Assembly: GCA_000727475.1 (NCBI GenBank)
Contig: KL647325.1
Location: forward strand, 786,797-850,796
Direction: 5' to 3'
Source: Sarcocystis neurona
Taxonomy: Eukaryota > Apicomplexa > Conoidasida > Eucoccidiorida > Sarcocystidae
Length of the DNA stretch: 64,000 nucleotides
The translations under genes were made by a program, and so were the position numbers. Shown here piece after piece: positions 1 through 13,663 of the stretch; the first letter of the stretch is position 1; every line of letters begins with the position of its first letter. A model generated the notes under the pieces. That model did no database searches and had not been told where the DNA came from. It worked only from the letters and a program-made list of their open reading frames with translations.

Positions 1-123
1 CGGTGGCGTTCCTCTGCTGCTGTTGCTGCTGCTGCATTTGCTGTTGCTGTGGGCAAACCGTTGTGCGTCCTACGTAGGCATTTGAGAAGCCGTTCACTCC
101 TGCCAGCGAGGAGAGTCTTGCAG

Positions 124-3100
124 CCTCTTTGGACTTTCGCTCGGCAGCAGCAACGGACGAGCGGTGCCGCAAAGGGGCGAAGAAGGACGACATTAGCTGC
201 GTGGCGCTGTGGGTATGTGCGACAAGCGACAGCAGCAGCGCGTGCGGCGCGCAGCCTCTTCCGTCTGCTGCCGCCTCTGCCGCTGCCGCTGCTGCTGCCA
301 CTGCTGTCCCTTTTGTGCCATCTCCTTCAGCCTCTGATGCTTTGCCTGCATCAGCCGGGGCTGCCTCTGCCGTCGCTGCAGCGACGTCTGCTACTACAAA
401 TACAGCTGTGGCAGCAGAAAGTGGCGTCGGGCAGGCGGCAGCGGCAGCGAGGCCTCCCAGTCAACAAGAGGCCGCAGAAGTTTGCACAGCAACAGCGGCA
501 GAGGCAGAGGGTCCGGACGCGAGAGATCTGACAGCAACGGCTACGCGTTTAGGTGCCGCTACAGGAAGTGGGAGCAGTCCTTTGCCAGCCGCTGACAATG
601 CTGCTGCCACTTACGTTGCAGCCAAGAAAGCAACAGCCGAAGACGCTGCTGTTGCAGCAGCACTTGGTACACCCCCTGGGTATGGCCAAGCAGGCTGTGC
701 TGCTCGTGCCGTTAGGACCAATGAAGCAGAAAGCGAGAAGGACTCCTCTGCAGCGGCAAAAGCCGCAGCAGCAGCAGTGCCGGCGGCAGAGGCTTCTCGT
801 ACAGCTGCTGCTTTCACTGAGGCTGTCGCGTGCACGAGAACAGCAGAACAGCGCGCTGCTGCAGCTTCTTCTCTTGCTGCGGCAACTCCACATGCTGCTG
901 CTGCTGCTTCAGCAGCATCTACGGCTGCGGAGACAGCTGCAGCTTCTCGTGCCGACAGTGGGGAAGCTGCCCCAGCAGCTTCTCCATCTGAAATTCCTGC
1001 GCCGGCCCCGCTTGTGGCTGTTTTGCACACAGCCCCAGCAAGAGGAGCAGCAACAGCACAGGGTAGCGCTGCAGCAGGAGGAGGGCCTGTGGAGAAGGAG
1101 GTTGCTGCGAAGGTAGTAGGAACTTCGGTTACACCAGCAGCTGCCAAAGGAGCAGCCGCAGACGTCGTAGATCCTTCACGCCTTCCGGGAAGAGGCGCCA
1201 GACCGCGCATGGATGTCCGGCCTATTCCAGCCGGAACAGCACTTACAACAGCAGCAGCTCGAGGGACAAAAGCAGCAGTTAAGGAAGCAACAGGCATAAA
1301 AGAAACGACGGCGGTTAGGAGGACAGCAGCAGCAACAGCAAAAACGCCGCCAGGACTAGCCGAAAAGCGAGCTACACAGACGTACACGGAAGCGGCAGAC
1401 GCAACTCGACAAGAAGTAAAGGTTGGAGCTACGAGTCAAAGTTCAACGCCGACAACGGTAGCGCATTCTGACGTGGATAAAGTTGCAGCCAAGGCAACAG
1501 CGAACCTGGGCGCAAGTGAGAAGTCTGGAGCAGCAACAAATCCAGCGTCGGCAGCAGAAGCAGCAGCAACACCACCAACAGCAGCAAGAGGAAGCCCAGC
1601 AGAGAGAGACGCGGCGTGCAACGGTCTTCCTCGTACACTGCTTCCCTCAGCAAGGTGGCAAAACACACGGACGCCGGAGCGCAGGGGTGCTCAACCAGGC
1701 AGCGGACTGTCGGCGGCAGGACGAACAGCAGCAACATTAGGCGCTAGCACTGCTGCAGCATCTCCGGCTGCTGCTTTTTTACGTGGGGTGGCAGCAGCAG
1801 CAGCAGGGGAAAGGGAGAGTTTTTTGCCGTGCACACCTCCACGAAGGGGTTCTGGGAGCGCAACACGAGGGACGCTGCTGCAGAGCAACGACACCGGTGC
1901 TGCCTCTGCAGGAACCGCTGCAGCCGCATGGCGAGCGTCCTTCATTCCGCTGCAACGGCATCGCGACGGCGGTAGGACATTTGTAGGTGATTCCTCGCTC
2001 GATATGGTTAAGTCTCCATCGCCGGTGCGACACACGAACACGCCTCGCAAACCTTTCCCGTACCGACAGCAGCCACTGCAACAACGACCCAAGCAGAACG
2101 GCAAGAATGAAGATACAGGCACCTGCTTGAACGGCAGCGCCGCCGTTATTCGTCCTCCACTGCAGCGTGAACATATGTGTCTCGAGCCCAGTAGACCGAT
2201 GGGTGTCTGTACGCCAGCAAAAGCGTCTACCGGATCAGCAGCAGCCTCGGAGGCAGCTGCTGCAGCGGCCGAGTCAACGCCTGTTGCTCACGAAGAGATA
2301 CGCGCACTGGCGGTATCCGCGATCCCCAGAGCAGTCACTGCACGTGCTCCTGTTGCTGTGTCTGCTGCGGTTGGTGAGGAGGGCTCTGGCGCTGCTGCTG
2401 GAGCGCATGCAGACATGCCGCAGCGATCGCTCAACGTGTCCCGAGGTCCTTCTGCGGGAGAGTATCAAGTGCAGCAGCAGGAGGAGCTGCCTCGGCAACA
2501 GCACCAGTGTCAGCAGCAAGCAGGAAACGATGACCAGCGGCAGGAGCAGCGCACGCCACCCCACAGAGAAAGCGAGTCCGCATTACCCCCCCGCTGCGTA
2601 GAGACCCCACAACGAGGTGCAGCGGCGAAGATCTTGACAGCAGCGACAACGCGTGCAGCCGCAGCAGCACCGGTAGAAAACGGCAGCAAATCAACAGCAG
2701 AGATCCCAGCAGCAAAAATTTCACGAGGAGGAAATCAAACAGCGTCTAATGAAACTACAAAAGATACGTCGGGGAACGAGGAATCAATCACACCAGAAAC
2801 TGCGAGTAGGCAGGAGCGACGTACGAAGAAGCCGCTGACAGGAGCACACGAGGACGAGGGATCTGCAAGAAAGCGACGTAAGGCGACACCTTCAGAAACA
2901 ACTCTTTCTATTCTAACCACCTCAGGTTCAAACGCTGCTGGTCTTCAGCAAAACGTTGCTGCTGGTACAGCGTCCAGCGGCACGACGTCTATTATGAGAA
3001 GCACGACCTCCCAAGCTAGCTGCTCAGACAGGCAGACTTTTACAGCAGCAAGCGTGGCATCACGTGCGCGCACGTCGCCTTCACGTCTGTTAGCAGGCAA

Positions 3101-4685
3101 GGACGGCACTCATCGTCTTGCTTCTGCTGGGCCATCTGGTCTCGCTGCTCCCACGTCGGTTTCTGCTGGTGCTTCTCTGCCTGCTGGAGCAGCAGCAACA
3201 GCAGACCAGCAGACCTCTGCTTCTGCTGAGGGCGCCGGCAACACAGAGAAGAAGGAATCCGGTCCCTGCGGGGTCTCGTCTCCCGCTGCCCATCGCACAC
3301 AGGAGCAGCAGCCGACAGCGCCTTTTCGCAACAGCAGCGGCAGAAGCCTCAAACATGCATATAGAGATGCAGGGCAGCGTGGATCTCCTCTACGAGCTGC
3401 AAGAGCACCGCGGGGAGCAACTCCGGCACCGGCGACAGCAGCGCGTATGGCGGTTGCTGCTTCTTCGACCAGGTGGGGACTCGTACTCAACCGCCTCACG
3501 CAGAACAGGCGCAGAAGCAGAACTACGGACGGTACACCTACTAAAACTTCGCGTGCATTACCTACAACTGAAAGCTGTCCGATGGCGACCACTGCACCAG
3601 AAACAGGAGCCGGCGGACGAACAGCAACGGCGCCTCCACGAACAACAGCACCACCACTGGCGAGGGCAGAAGCAGCGGTAGCAGCCGGACAAGGAGGATC
3701 ACGAGAAACACCAGCAGCAAAGCGAGCTGCAGTGTCAACAAAAGGCACCCCTCCTCGAAGTAGAGAGCCCGTCGCGTCAGAAACAGCGATGACTCCGCGG
3801 AAGGAGGCAACATTAACGAAGCGAAACAGCTGCTCTGTAGGCGGTACAGTTGCGGGAATAGTGGCCGGCGCGAGGGTGAGTACTTGTAAGGTGCGACGCG
3901 GCAGAGGTGCGGCTGCCTCGGATAAATCTGCAACCCCGCAGACTGGCACCCAGATCCACCCTGGCTGCGAAAGGCTCGCACGTACACAGACACACGGCCA
4001 TCACAGCAGAACTGAGCAACAGCCCCCTCGAGGACAGCAGCAGCAGCAACACGCGACGGAGAGGGCAGCAGCTGCTGCAGCTGGTCGCGGCACTGCAGCT
4101 GAGAACAGAAGTAGCGCAGGGGGAGCCGGTAGTTCTGCTGCTTCCGCCTCAAATGCAGGAGGAGAAGGAGGAGCACCAGCAGCGGCGTCCACGTCGGCAA
4201 CACCCCGCCAGCAACTCTTGGGACATCAACGTCAGCAGCAGCTGCGGGGACGGCTGCTGCTGATCAGACGGCCCGTTGGATCTGTGGCCAAGAAGAACTG
4301 CCTGTCTGCTGTTGCTGCACCCAGAAATGCGAATACGTCGAAGTGCGGTTGGCAGAGGAAGACAACCAGAACTTCTGCATCGCCAGCAGCAACGCGGGCA
4401 GCAGCAGCTGCACCAATCCCACGTTCAGAAGAGGAAACGACGGCAGCAGCACCGCATCAGCCGCGAAGTGAGCAGTCAGAGCGCAGTAACGGTCCCCCCT
4501 CCGGTCCTACCGCGGCTTCAGGGCGTCACGTCTGTAATTCCACTTTAACAAAGACCAAGAAAGGCTCAACGTTCAACAAAACGTCTCGAGGTCTGGCGGC
4601 GGTTGGTGCTGCTCGGCCTAAATGTGTCGTCTCTGCTGGTAGGCAGTCGGCCGCAAGACAGTCCTTTGTTGCACGTACGGTGTAA
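124..4685 (+). CDS. Ala/Thr/Ser-rich hypothetical protein, probably 3' exon of a gene truncated by the window edge
   Basis: An open frame runs uninterrupted to the TAA at 4683-4685, about 1.5 thousand codons. The product is dominated by Ala, Thr, Ser, Gly and Arg with many poly-Ala runs from GCA/GCT codons, but long stretches are not simple repeat, for example around 2700-3100, which contains a basic KARKRRK-like cluster (RKRRK near 2870) that could be a nuclear localisation signal. No known domain was recognised. There is no ATG at the left end of the frame; the first in-frame ATG is at 1209. In-frame stops lie at 75 and 84, and a possible acceptor ends at 123 (cttgcag), so I read this as an internal or last exon of a gene that starts upstream. 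A consensus donor GTGAGT at 3876, in phase 0, could begin an intron, so the last 270 codons are less certain. Shorter frames on the other strand are antisense shadows of the triplets. Confidence 0.55.
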
Positions 4686-6892
4686 TCTTGTGGAGGTGCT
4701 TCTACTCTTACGCCATCCACCAATGCAGAAACGGCGGAGATTCCCCTTTTATATGTATACATATGTGTATATACTTGGCAGCAAGGTGCTGTTGGGGGGA
4801 CGTAGACAGGCAGCAGCACGAAGGCGGGCGCAGCTGCCGCTCACACAAAATCAGCAGTGTGCGTGCGTCAGCAGCTGTGGTGTGATATCCTGGAGCAAGA
4901 AGACACACGCGATGCTGCTGTTCCGCCTGTGCAGTCACTTGAAGCGTGCGCATCAAAACAAGGCAGGAAAGCTGACTTCAAATGGGGACGAATAGTCCAG
5001 TAGAGTAGCCACCACAAACGAACGCTGCGAACGGAAAACGCGACAGGCGTGTCACACGCCTACAATTATATATGCAAGCGAGTGTGTGTTCATATGTATA
5101 TATATTCAGAATTGTTCCTCCATGGAAGTCTAACAACCTGTACAATTGTACATCTGTGTACACGCTTGTATGCAAATATGTATACGTGTGTATGTCCAGA
5201 TATAATTTGTACACACGCATGTGTGCGGTACCCGTACAAGGCTGCGCATATCCGTGCGCAGTTCTGAACATTCAAGGCACCGCGCGGTAAAGAGCGAAGG
5301 ACAGAGCGAAGGAAGCGCTCGAACCGATGGCTCAAACGCACTACTAGGAGCCACTCTAAACAGCCAAACTTTGTTGCTGTGTTCCGCCTCTTCAGACGTG
5401 CGGAAGACAAAGTGCGTCTTCCTTAGCAATATTTTGTTGACAGACGACAGTGCACAGGTGGTTACACAGACACCGACACACACCAGTGGTCAAGTAGCAC
5501 GCCTAATAGCGGTGCGGTACGTGGGCAAGAAACCAGCATTTACTGCTGTAGCCGCCACCAGAACTCACTGAAAGTAGAGAGAGTGCGTGCCCCGGAAATG
5601 CGAGTTGAATTGTTGAGACAAGTAGGGGAGACGAGCTTGTTACTAAGGAAATATGCAGAACACTCTTCCGCAGAGTCGTACGTGTCTACGTCTCTCTACA
5701 CATACGTGTCTAAATACATTCACAGGGAAGAATTCCGAGTTACGAGGCATGGTGCTTCAAGGGTGGACCAGCTGCTTGCGGCATCTTCGACGCTTCTCGC
5801 CGCCAGTGTGGTTGTCGCAAAAATATGCTTGCTTCTCCGTCTTATCTCCGTGTCCTGGGACAGTTCGTTCGTCTGCTTTTCCTTTTCCTCTACACCTGTC
5901 AGAGGCAGGTGTTCCGCAACGTTCCATTGTCTGTAGGGTGTCTCTTTTTCTAGTTTTCGACTAGAGTGTAACACCACGTAGCAGAGTGTCGGACAAACCG
6001 TCCCACATGTCATAAGCACTGGTTGACTTAGCCCTATATGCCGAAATTTAGGACTTTAATACTTGAGTGTGTCTCAGTCAACAACCGTTAGCAAGAAACG
6101 ATGTACTTTTCTAACACAATGGTACGGATACACCTGCTTACATACGCAGGACGCGCCAGATATTTCACACTGAAATTTGCAAGTCAACAGCGTGGTACTT
6201 TAACACTACTGACCCTCTGCGTTGCACCGGCAGCACGGTGCAGCGGTCCATGTAGAATACGCGTAAGCACCTTCTATCCAGCAGCGGAGTAGCAGCGATA
6301 CCCGCATCGCCAGTAATGAATGCTACCAGCTATCTGCTGTTACTTGGAAAGGAATACAACGTTCTCTGTAGGAAAGAATTTTAGGAGGAACGATTCAGAA
6401 AACTGCATGTCCGACTTCGGAAAGACAACACTAGAATCTGTGGATTTAATACTTCACCCGGCAGCACTTACCGTAATGGTACTTCGAAGTCCAGGTGTTC
6501 ACTCGCTGATTCCGAGGATAGGTGAGTGGTAAGCTCTCAACAGTAAAAACAGCTGTTACTGACCTTTCCACGTAACAGAGTGCACAGCTGCTGCTTAGAT
6601 AATGGAGCCCACACGCAGCGCAGGTCCGAACGGGTGCGACAATTTTTTGTCTTGTATGTAGCTTTGAAAAAGGAACATAGTCGTTGAACGTCAACGGTAC
6701 GACGGGTATGCGTGCTTACAGATTTGTGAAGAGTTCATCGACGGCCCTCTTCTTGCGCGTAACACTGCTTAAATACAAAAAACTGACCACGTGTCCTTGG
6801 CTGTTCAAGCCTGTGTGCACGGAATACAGAAATATTTTTTTTGTCGCAGCACCAGGACTCACCTTTTGGGGGAGCTTACACGCGCAGGGTGG

Positions 6893-7008
6893 GTAAAGTG
6901 TGTTCATTACTGTGGATGATTTCTACAAGCGCATATTAATCCAACTCTGTGTAAAGTGTGTTCATTACTGTGGATGATTTCTACAAGCGCACATTAATCC
7001 TACTCTGT
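6893..7008. repeat. 58-bp tandem duplication, two copies
   Basis: Copy one starts at 6893 and copy two at 6951. Both begin gtaaagtgtgttcattactg, and they differ at only two positions near the 3' end (catattaatcca versus cacattaatcct). A third copy breaks off after a few bases at 7009. The near identity implies a recent duplication. Confidence 0.95.
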
Positions 7009-8127
7009 GTAATGTTGGGCACGTGGAGCTTCAGCAAAAGCTACCACAGGTAGTTCGAAGATGCAGGCACAGCAGCAAATATTGTGTTCTTCTGGCAACC
7101 GTACTCATGTATTAAGCTGTGTACATTTTCGTGTGTGCATCATACGTAGTCATAAATATCATGCTACGTACACGCATGCCTCTAGATGCGGACGAGCGTT
7201 GGTGGGGTGTGCTGACGAGTCTGGCACCAACGGTTGATGGAGGAAATACGTAACCAAGGTACTCAAAATGTTTCCACGCGTGCAGACAACTGAAACAGTG
7301 GTATTCACGCGTGAAACGTTGCACACAGTTACCAGGGCAGGGTAACACATTTCTGTAGATGAGGGGATTATTAGCTGTATCCAGATGACAATATTTCACA
7401 TAGAAAATCCAATGAGTCGCTCGCAGTTCAGTATGTGTGTGCGTATGTGGTAGGGAGGCAGGTAAGTTGGAATGACAGCCAGGTAGGTGGGTATGTACAC
7501 ACGCTCGTCTGGAAGCTCTTTAGTACAATGGAATTCGAGAATTAGCTGGCTGCATCGAAGTCGTGGACGACAAAGATGATAGCAAATGATAGGCACGGTG
7601 TGAACAAATGGTCTTTTTCCTCTGTATCTCTGCGTTCTTCTACACACGATTGACGTTTGTCACAACGGGATTTGCGATAAACATGAGTAGCATCTCACGC
7701 GCGAGAATCAATGTGGGCAGTGTGTTAGTCAAAGCGCCTCAGAACAGGTGAAATTTTCATGTTCTCAAATGATGCATGCGTGTGAGGCACCCGCGACAAA
7801 CCTGACTACTGAGGAGTCGAAATAGTGTACACGCTTCGAGTACCACAAGAATGCGGAAGGAACAGCGAGCTGGGCGTATTCTTCTTGCTCTTGGCCTCCC
7901 GAAACGACCGAAGACACCAAGGAGGCCGGGCACATATGGGACAACTCTCGGTGCCGCTTGCACTCTCCAAGCGCCGCTGGAGTTTCAGCCCGGTGCCGCC
8001 ATACAGACTTGTATCCACTTGGACGTGGTTCAGCACCAAAGTCCCCAAAGAAGGCTGCTGAAAGAGTAGACAGACGATCTGCTACACGCAAATAACAACG
8101 ATTATACATCACTGGGACGGCGAAACT

Positions 8128-8871
8128 TCAATCACACAGTGTAGTACTCGTCTTGCCCCACGTAAGCGCTATGCGCTGATTTTCCGCAGCAATTTCGCAT
8201 TGTCCACAACCCATGATTTCTTGCGTCGTTCCTCTTCGATCCACGTTTTCCGGTACACGCACTCCTGCAACTGGGTCCTGCTGCTCACACCTGTCGTGGT
8301 GCTCCAGCTTCGCTTGTGGCAGCTTCCAAAACGCTTTTTCCTTCCACAAGAGCCACAAAATGACTACATCTTCAGTTCAACAACGTGGAAAGGCCAGGGT
8401 GGCCACGTTGAATGACGGAACTCCCATAATATCGAACAACCTGAATGAAGTGTACATTGGGGAACCAGCGTCGAGCAATACCCTCCCCTCTTCCAAACCA
8501 TTCTGTATCACGTCCAACGTCCTCTGCTCGGCTCGAACGCACATCTTGCCCTCTTCCGTACCTCCAAGTCACATCTGCCCATGTGCTGGTAAACCACGCG
8601 TAGCTATTCAAGAAGCCTGCGCAGGGAGACTTTCCCCACATTTCGTCGTCGGAGCCCTGAGTTGCCTTCCGCGTGCTAGACCACAGCCGAAGAACATATC
8701 CGCTTTGCATGGAACTGGCCACGTTGTTGTCCAGCGTACTGTGCTCGGCACAGCGTAGCGGCTTAGTGTTCCCCTGCAAGTACCGTCGTAACGGAAGACA
8801 GGGCCGGCAACTGTTGCTTTTTTCAGCGTGACGCGTATCTTGCAATAGGAGTATAAGGCTGGCCGACGCAC
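8128..8871 (-). mobile_element. Possible degraded Ty3/gypsy RNase H fragment
   Basis: Minus-strand frames in this block read like a decayed gypsy RNase H: a segment RRYLQGNTKPLRC followed by AEHSTLDNN resembles the family signature in which a (R/H)(Y/H)L-G- block precedes the T-D-H-x-x-L motif. The Asp of TDH is not present, and the reading moves between frames. No LTR, primer-binding site or reverse transcriptase active-site motif was found. It lies in triplet-poor DNA, like the other two fragments in the window. The match is short and by eye. Confidence 0.28.
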
Positions 8872-11800
8872 AAGCTTCTGAATACAGACTGATCGGAGCT
8901 TCTCTATGGATTCAGTTGAGGTCAGAAATAGATCTGGTTTTTACTAATGCTTTATACGCGAACAAGGACTCAAGGGTGCAGACGGTTCCACGAGACGTCC
9001 GAAGCTGTTCAAGCACCCTAATAGGGCGAGGATTCAGCCTAAAAAGCCGTTCCGTGCGCTCCGCGTTGTGACCTGGTTCTGCAGCAATAAGATGTTTCCG
9101 TGACTAGCGTGATTAAGGACCGAGTAAACAACTGCACCTGTTTGCTCCAGTAGCGGTGCGGGAGAGCTGCAGCCACTTCTCACCGCTTCCTACAGCCACG
9201 GTGCACCAAACACTACAGAGCTTATATATATGGGTGCTCTAATTGTTCACTGCTGCGTTCCACTGTAAAGAATATCGTGTTTTCTATAAATATTGCCTTC
9301 GCATGTCTGTACAGTACAAAATGGACCTTGGGTCAACTCAGAAATTCGTGTCAGTGCCTTCTGCTTTGTCACTCTCTATGTAGGTGAAATTTTCCGTGGT
9401 AGACATCGACGCGCCCGGGAGATACCCGTTTGTTTATCTATACGCATACACTTGCGAATAAACACATAAAGGTGTGAGCGGGTAGTAGAGTTAGTTATTA
9501 GCAGCCACATTTTGTGTGCGTGGGAACACTCGAATTTCTGACCTTACATTGGAACCACATACGCCTACACACAAAAAAATGGAAGATTTTCACTTGCCAG
9601 TTTGCTCGCTATCCACCTGTGTGCCTACGCAAACAAAGGATACAATTACACTTGTCGCTACCCAAGTGTGTGATTCAACCAGCATTAGTGTCTATGCATC
9701 ATTGTAAACGTAGTTGCTTGCTCCGTGAACAGTATTTCAGTTATGCGCCCACGGGTGGGTACGCGTATCATACGTACTAGCATTTACTTTTTACGCACAC
9801 TCAAGAAGACACGGCTACGTATTTATATGTATCTCTGTTGAGAAGGTTCCACAACCCTTCCTGGTGCTGCACACCTGCGGAGGTGTTGACTAGTTTCCAC
9901 AACCATTCGTGTTGCTCACCTTCTGCTGGGTTCTGACTCTTTAGCAAAAGGGATTTCATTATGTAGTGCAGCCGTCCGATATGTACTATCCCGCCATAAG
10001 AAGAGCCTGTCTTATTTGACGACTTCGCTGAGTAGTTTCCTTATAAAAAAGTACCGCTGCGCATCAATAGACGAGCGCTTCAGTGAAAGCGTCGGTGGTT
10101 TGGAAGCACAACCGTGATAAATACGAGTTTCGTTCCACAGGGACACATAACTATGTCACGGTCACACCGTGACGCGCTTTCGTGCCGAGCACTTGGCTGA
10201 CACGTAAATCCAGCATGAACTTCTTCCCACGAGAAAGAGGCGCTCGTTCAACACTACTGTGCAGCTTACGTGCGTGTGCACATATGTACATCGATGTAGG
10301 AATACACGCGTATAGTGAGACAACAGAAAACATTTCTATGGCTTGCACAGAAAGAGAATTTCTTGTTTCACACGTCCTTTCACAGTGAGTCGCACGCAGA
10401 CGCCGGTTGTGCCTCGTCTGCTTCCACCAAATCCTTTTTCTATCTACGCGGTGTGGATAGTCACCATCTGTTTTCTCTCTGTCTCTCCTGTGTGTGAGTG
10501 GTCTTTGTACTTGTGGTTTGCAGTTAGTCTCGTTTTACATGGACTAATAATACACTTTTTATAACCTTCTTATACCCGTGCAAGTACTTGGCACTCGTCG
10601 TCTTTTACGTGTGTAGGAAGCAGTTTATTTTGCTTGGTCTCCCCCTCAGCACAGCAGGCGAGGCTTTCAGCGCTCACAGGCATACAGATACAGGGATGTA
10701 AGTAGCTGAGAGCTCTGGGTAGGAAGGATGAGCATCTGCTGTTATGCGTCTTTCGTATCTAGCACTTATAAGTGCGTTAATTATGGATCTCCTTACATTC
10801 TTATCTTCTGTCTCTCAGCCAGGCAGCTCTTGCGCGTACTTTCCTTTGTCATATGTGCCAGCGTATGCTGTAGTAAGAAAGCACTGGACGCTTATAGACC
10901 TTACATACGTTGTTTAGAAGATCCAGTACACCCCATGCAGGCACACGACATCTACTCTACCGTACTCACTAAGCATTCAATATCTTTCTTCTCTTCAATC
11001 CAAAGTGAGTCAGCAGCCGCCGCTTCTAGTCTTCCGAGGAGCCTGCTGTTGTTCAGCTCGGAAACAACTGCTTCTTTCCATGGCTTCCCAGGGAAGCGAA
11101 CGCGGGATGTGGTCCTAGTTTTTTGACACAAGAAGTAGAGCACCGATTAATGTGGTTCTTTCCCTAATACCTGCGCCGAAGAATTCTGTTTCCCCGCCTG
11201 TACACTGGAAGAAAGTTCAACAGGCACGGCGTTGTCGTCTCTTCTCGTTGCGAGTCCATCCGTTTCGCAAAGTGGCGATTCTACGCCTTTTCAGTACACG
11301 TCCACTTGTCCAGGCCAATGTCGTCCATTCACTTTTCTCTCCAGGAAAACCCATTACACGCACTGCGTTGTGGTCAGACTGGCCTTCGCCTCTATCTCCG
11401 GTACGTAGTTTATCTGTGCTACGCAGAAGCCAGTCATTCAACCTATTTTCAGCAAAAAACCCGACGGATGATGCCCAGCACCGTCGACACCTCTTTTTAG
11501 TGAACCGCAGATTTGTTTCCCGCAGAGAATGAATTTCTCTTACACGATTGCAATGTTGTAGTTACCTGCGTGAATGCGGGCAAGCAGCACTACGTCAGAG
11601 GGAAGTCACTTCTTCCGCACCGACGTGTATCCATGTCGTGTGCCTCCCAAAACCGAGGAATGCTCACACTTCTGAGGAACATCACCAAAGATATCAAGTG
11701 TGTGCCAGGGAGTTCTTCATTTGAAACCCTATACGGGATCCTTCGAGGCATCGACTGGCGCATGCGCTGCCAACGCTTGTTGCTCGCTTCATCAATCGAC

Positions 11801-12540
11801 TTTCCCGTGGGAGGGAACAATATACAAGATAAAACGGGAGGGCAACGGGGGGAGACTTTCAAAATAGAAAGTAATGCATATACCACTGTTTCATTTGCTC
11901 TCCGTCCCCATTTCCCCTCTTCTTCTGCCTCAGCAACGTTCTGAGTCGCGTTGGCTGCTTCTGTGTACTGCGGTGGGATCAGGGCGGAGTGGCGTTGATG
12001 CAACACAGAGTAGAACACGCGATGCTGAGAGTATACTGGTGTTTGTCATTTTTCTTGAAATATTCGTATATTTTGTCCAAGAGAAAGTATTCTGTAGAAT
12101 CTAGAGAGGACTTTTCACACCGGTACCGTCCGCAGCAGGCTATTACGCATAAATTCATGCTCGTACCTCGTGGCTAGAGTAGTTCATAGAGGATGGGAAA
12201 TGTACACCGAGGCTTAGTTTCGGAGGAAGGACTGAGGGAAAACTTCGTCGTGCTACCAGTTTTGCATCCCTTCCATCTAATTTCTTCCGCGTCTGCGTTT
12301 TGCCGTATCTTTTAGAGGTGGAAATGCTAACATACTTTCCTTCCATTATGCTTTGTTGTCCGAACGAGCCAGTACGGCTTCCTTTACGTGTGTTCTTCTT
12401 TCCTTCCACGCTTTCCTCAAATATAGGTCCTTTTCCGGCTGCAGGACCGTGGCACTGCCTAGGTTTGGCCCGGATACACCTGCAGAGATGACAGTTCCAC
12501 GCTACGACTATACTTTTCTTCCCATCGATACGTCCACACT

Positions 12541-12640
12541 GTTTCCGTGACTCGTTTGTTTCCACCGTGCAACTTTCCACCGTCGACTCTGTTTCCACGA
12601 CTGAGTTGTTTTCACCGTGCATCTCTCCACTGGTAAACAC
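12541..12640. repeat. Degenerate 50-bp tandem repeat, two copies
   Basis: Copies start at 12541 and 12591. The first 40 bases of each are about 80 percent identical (shared pieces gtttcc, ttgtttt/ttgtttc, accgtgca, ctccac/ttccac); the last ten have diverged. Older than the 58-bp duplication in the same intergenic block. Confidence 0.7.
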
Positions 12641-13663
12641 AGGCAAGAAATGCTTTCCATGTACAGGCAAACCCGCAGCTGCCTCTCCATTTGTAACACC
12701 TTTTCACACACACTTTACGGTGTTTTCACCTCTCTCTTCTCTTCCTTAGTGTTAGAACAGCTGTTCTGTTCCCTGGTGTGTGCACCAGTTTACGTTTAGG
12801 GATCCGCCGTATTCGTCTTTGTCCGTTTGTTGGAGCAGTCTGTGTGTTTCCACGTGCCGCCGTGCTTTCTATCCTAAACCGTCTCCGTCAATGACTTTGC
12901 CCATGTTCAGCTTCAGAAAGCGCAACTGTTCACTTTCTGCGTCGGGCGTTTAACTTTCATTCCTTCATTTGTCTTGTCTGCGCGCTGCTCTCATTGTTCT
13001 AGAAGGCAGAAGGTTGAACTAAGGCCGGGGTGCGAATTTCTTATTTCAGAGCTCCACTTACCTTGGGTTTCTCACTTGTACATTAATCAGTGCCGGTCAC
13101 ACAACTGCGGAACCTGTACCCGGACCGCGTCCATGTGATACATTTGCCCGTCCAGCGGAATTTACACACGAGTCGTCGCTTCCGGCAAGAAAAAAAGTTT
13201 ACTGTTCGGGCTGTCCCAGTCCCACCTGAGCGGCAAGGCGTGAGACAGCAGGAGAACATGCGTCACATGTGGTGATTAAGTTCAGGGACAGCGGAAGATT
13301 ATAAGACCAGCAGCAGCATCCCAGCACCTACGACAGTGCGTATGGTGACGACCCGTACTGTTTTTGAAATACAAGAAAGGTCTTAACTTTTTTTTGACTA
13401 CCCAGTCCTGCCTGTACATACACCAGAAGCTCTGGCACCTATGTGCCTGCTCTGGGAGTCGTCCGCTTCTCTAATGTTGCGTCCTGCCTTGCGGCTTCTA
13501 GGCGCTTGGTGCTGAGCTGCTGTTACTGACTCTATGTGGATGCTGGAGGTCTGTCCGTCGTCTCTCTATTTTTCTTCTTGGTGCTGCAGGTGGCCGTTTT
13601 GCTCTGCAATAGCTGCGCCTGTCTACTGTTGTCCTACAGCTTCATATAGGATACAGAGTCCTC

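Larger units (their letters stand above)
4686..13663. other. Low-triplet intergenic region, no supported gene
   Basis: About 9 kb with almost no CAG/CTG triplets, more even base composition and frequent stops in all frames. Short open frames of 60-180 codons are scattered on both strands but none has a recognisable domain, a consistent splice pattern or amino-acid composition like the neighbouring genes. It holds two tandem duplications (6893-7008 and 12541-12640) and a possible decayed retroelement fragment at 8128-8871. The last few hundred bases before 13664 must include the promoter and 5' leader of the NAF1-like gene, but no core promoter motif could be named. Confidence 0.6.

Noticed and set aside
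611..1387. Minus-strand Ala/Val-rich frame of 258 codons opposite the left gene
   Set aside because: It is the antisense of GCA/GCT triplets in the long plus-strand frame and has no independent start, splice or domain support.
3110..3949. Minus-strand frame of 279 codons opposite the left gene
   Set aside because: Same reason: complement of triplet-rich coding sequence, with no ATG context or domain.
8213..8758. Plus-strand frame of 181 codons
   Set aside because: No recognisable domain; the minus strand at the same place shows a better, though weak, gypsy-like reading.
12155..12670. Minus-strand frame of 171 codons in the left intergenic block
   Set aside because: Spans the degenerate 50-bp tandem repeat, shows no domain, and has composition like the surrounding noncoding DNA.
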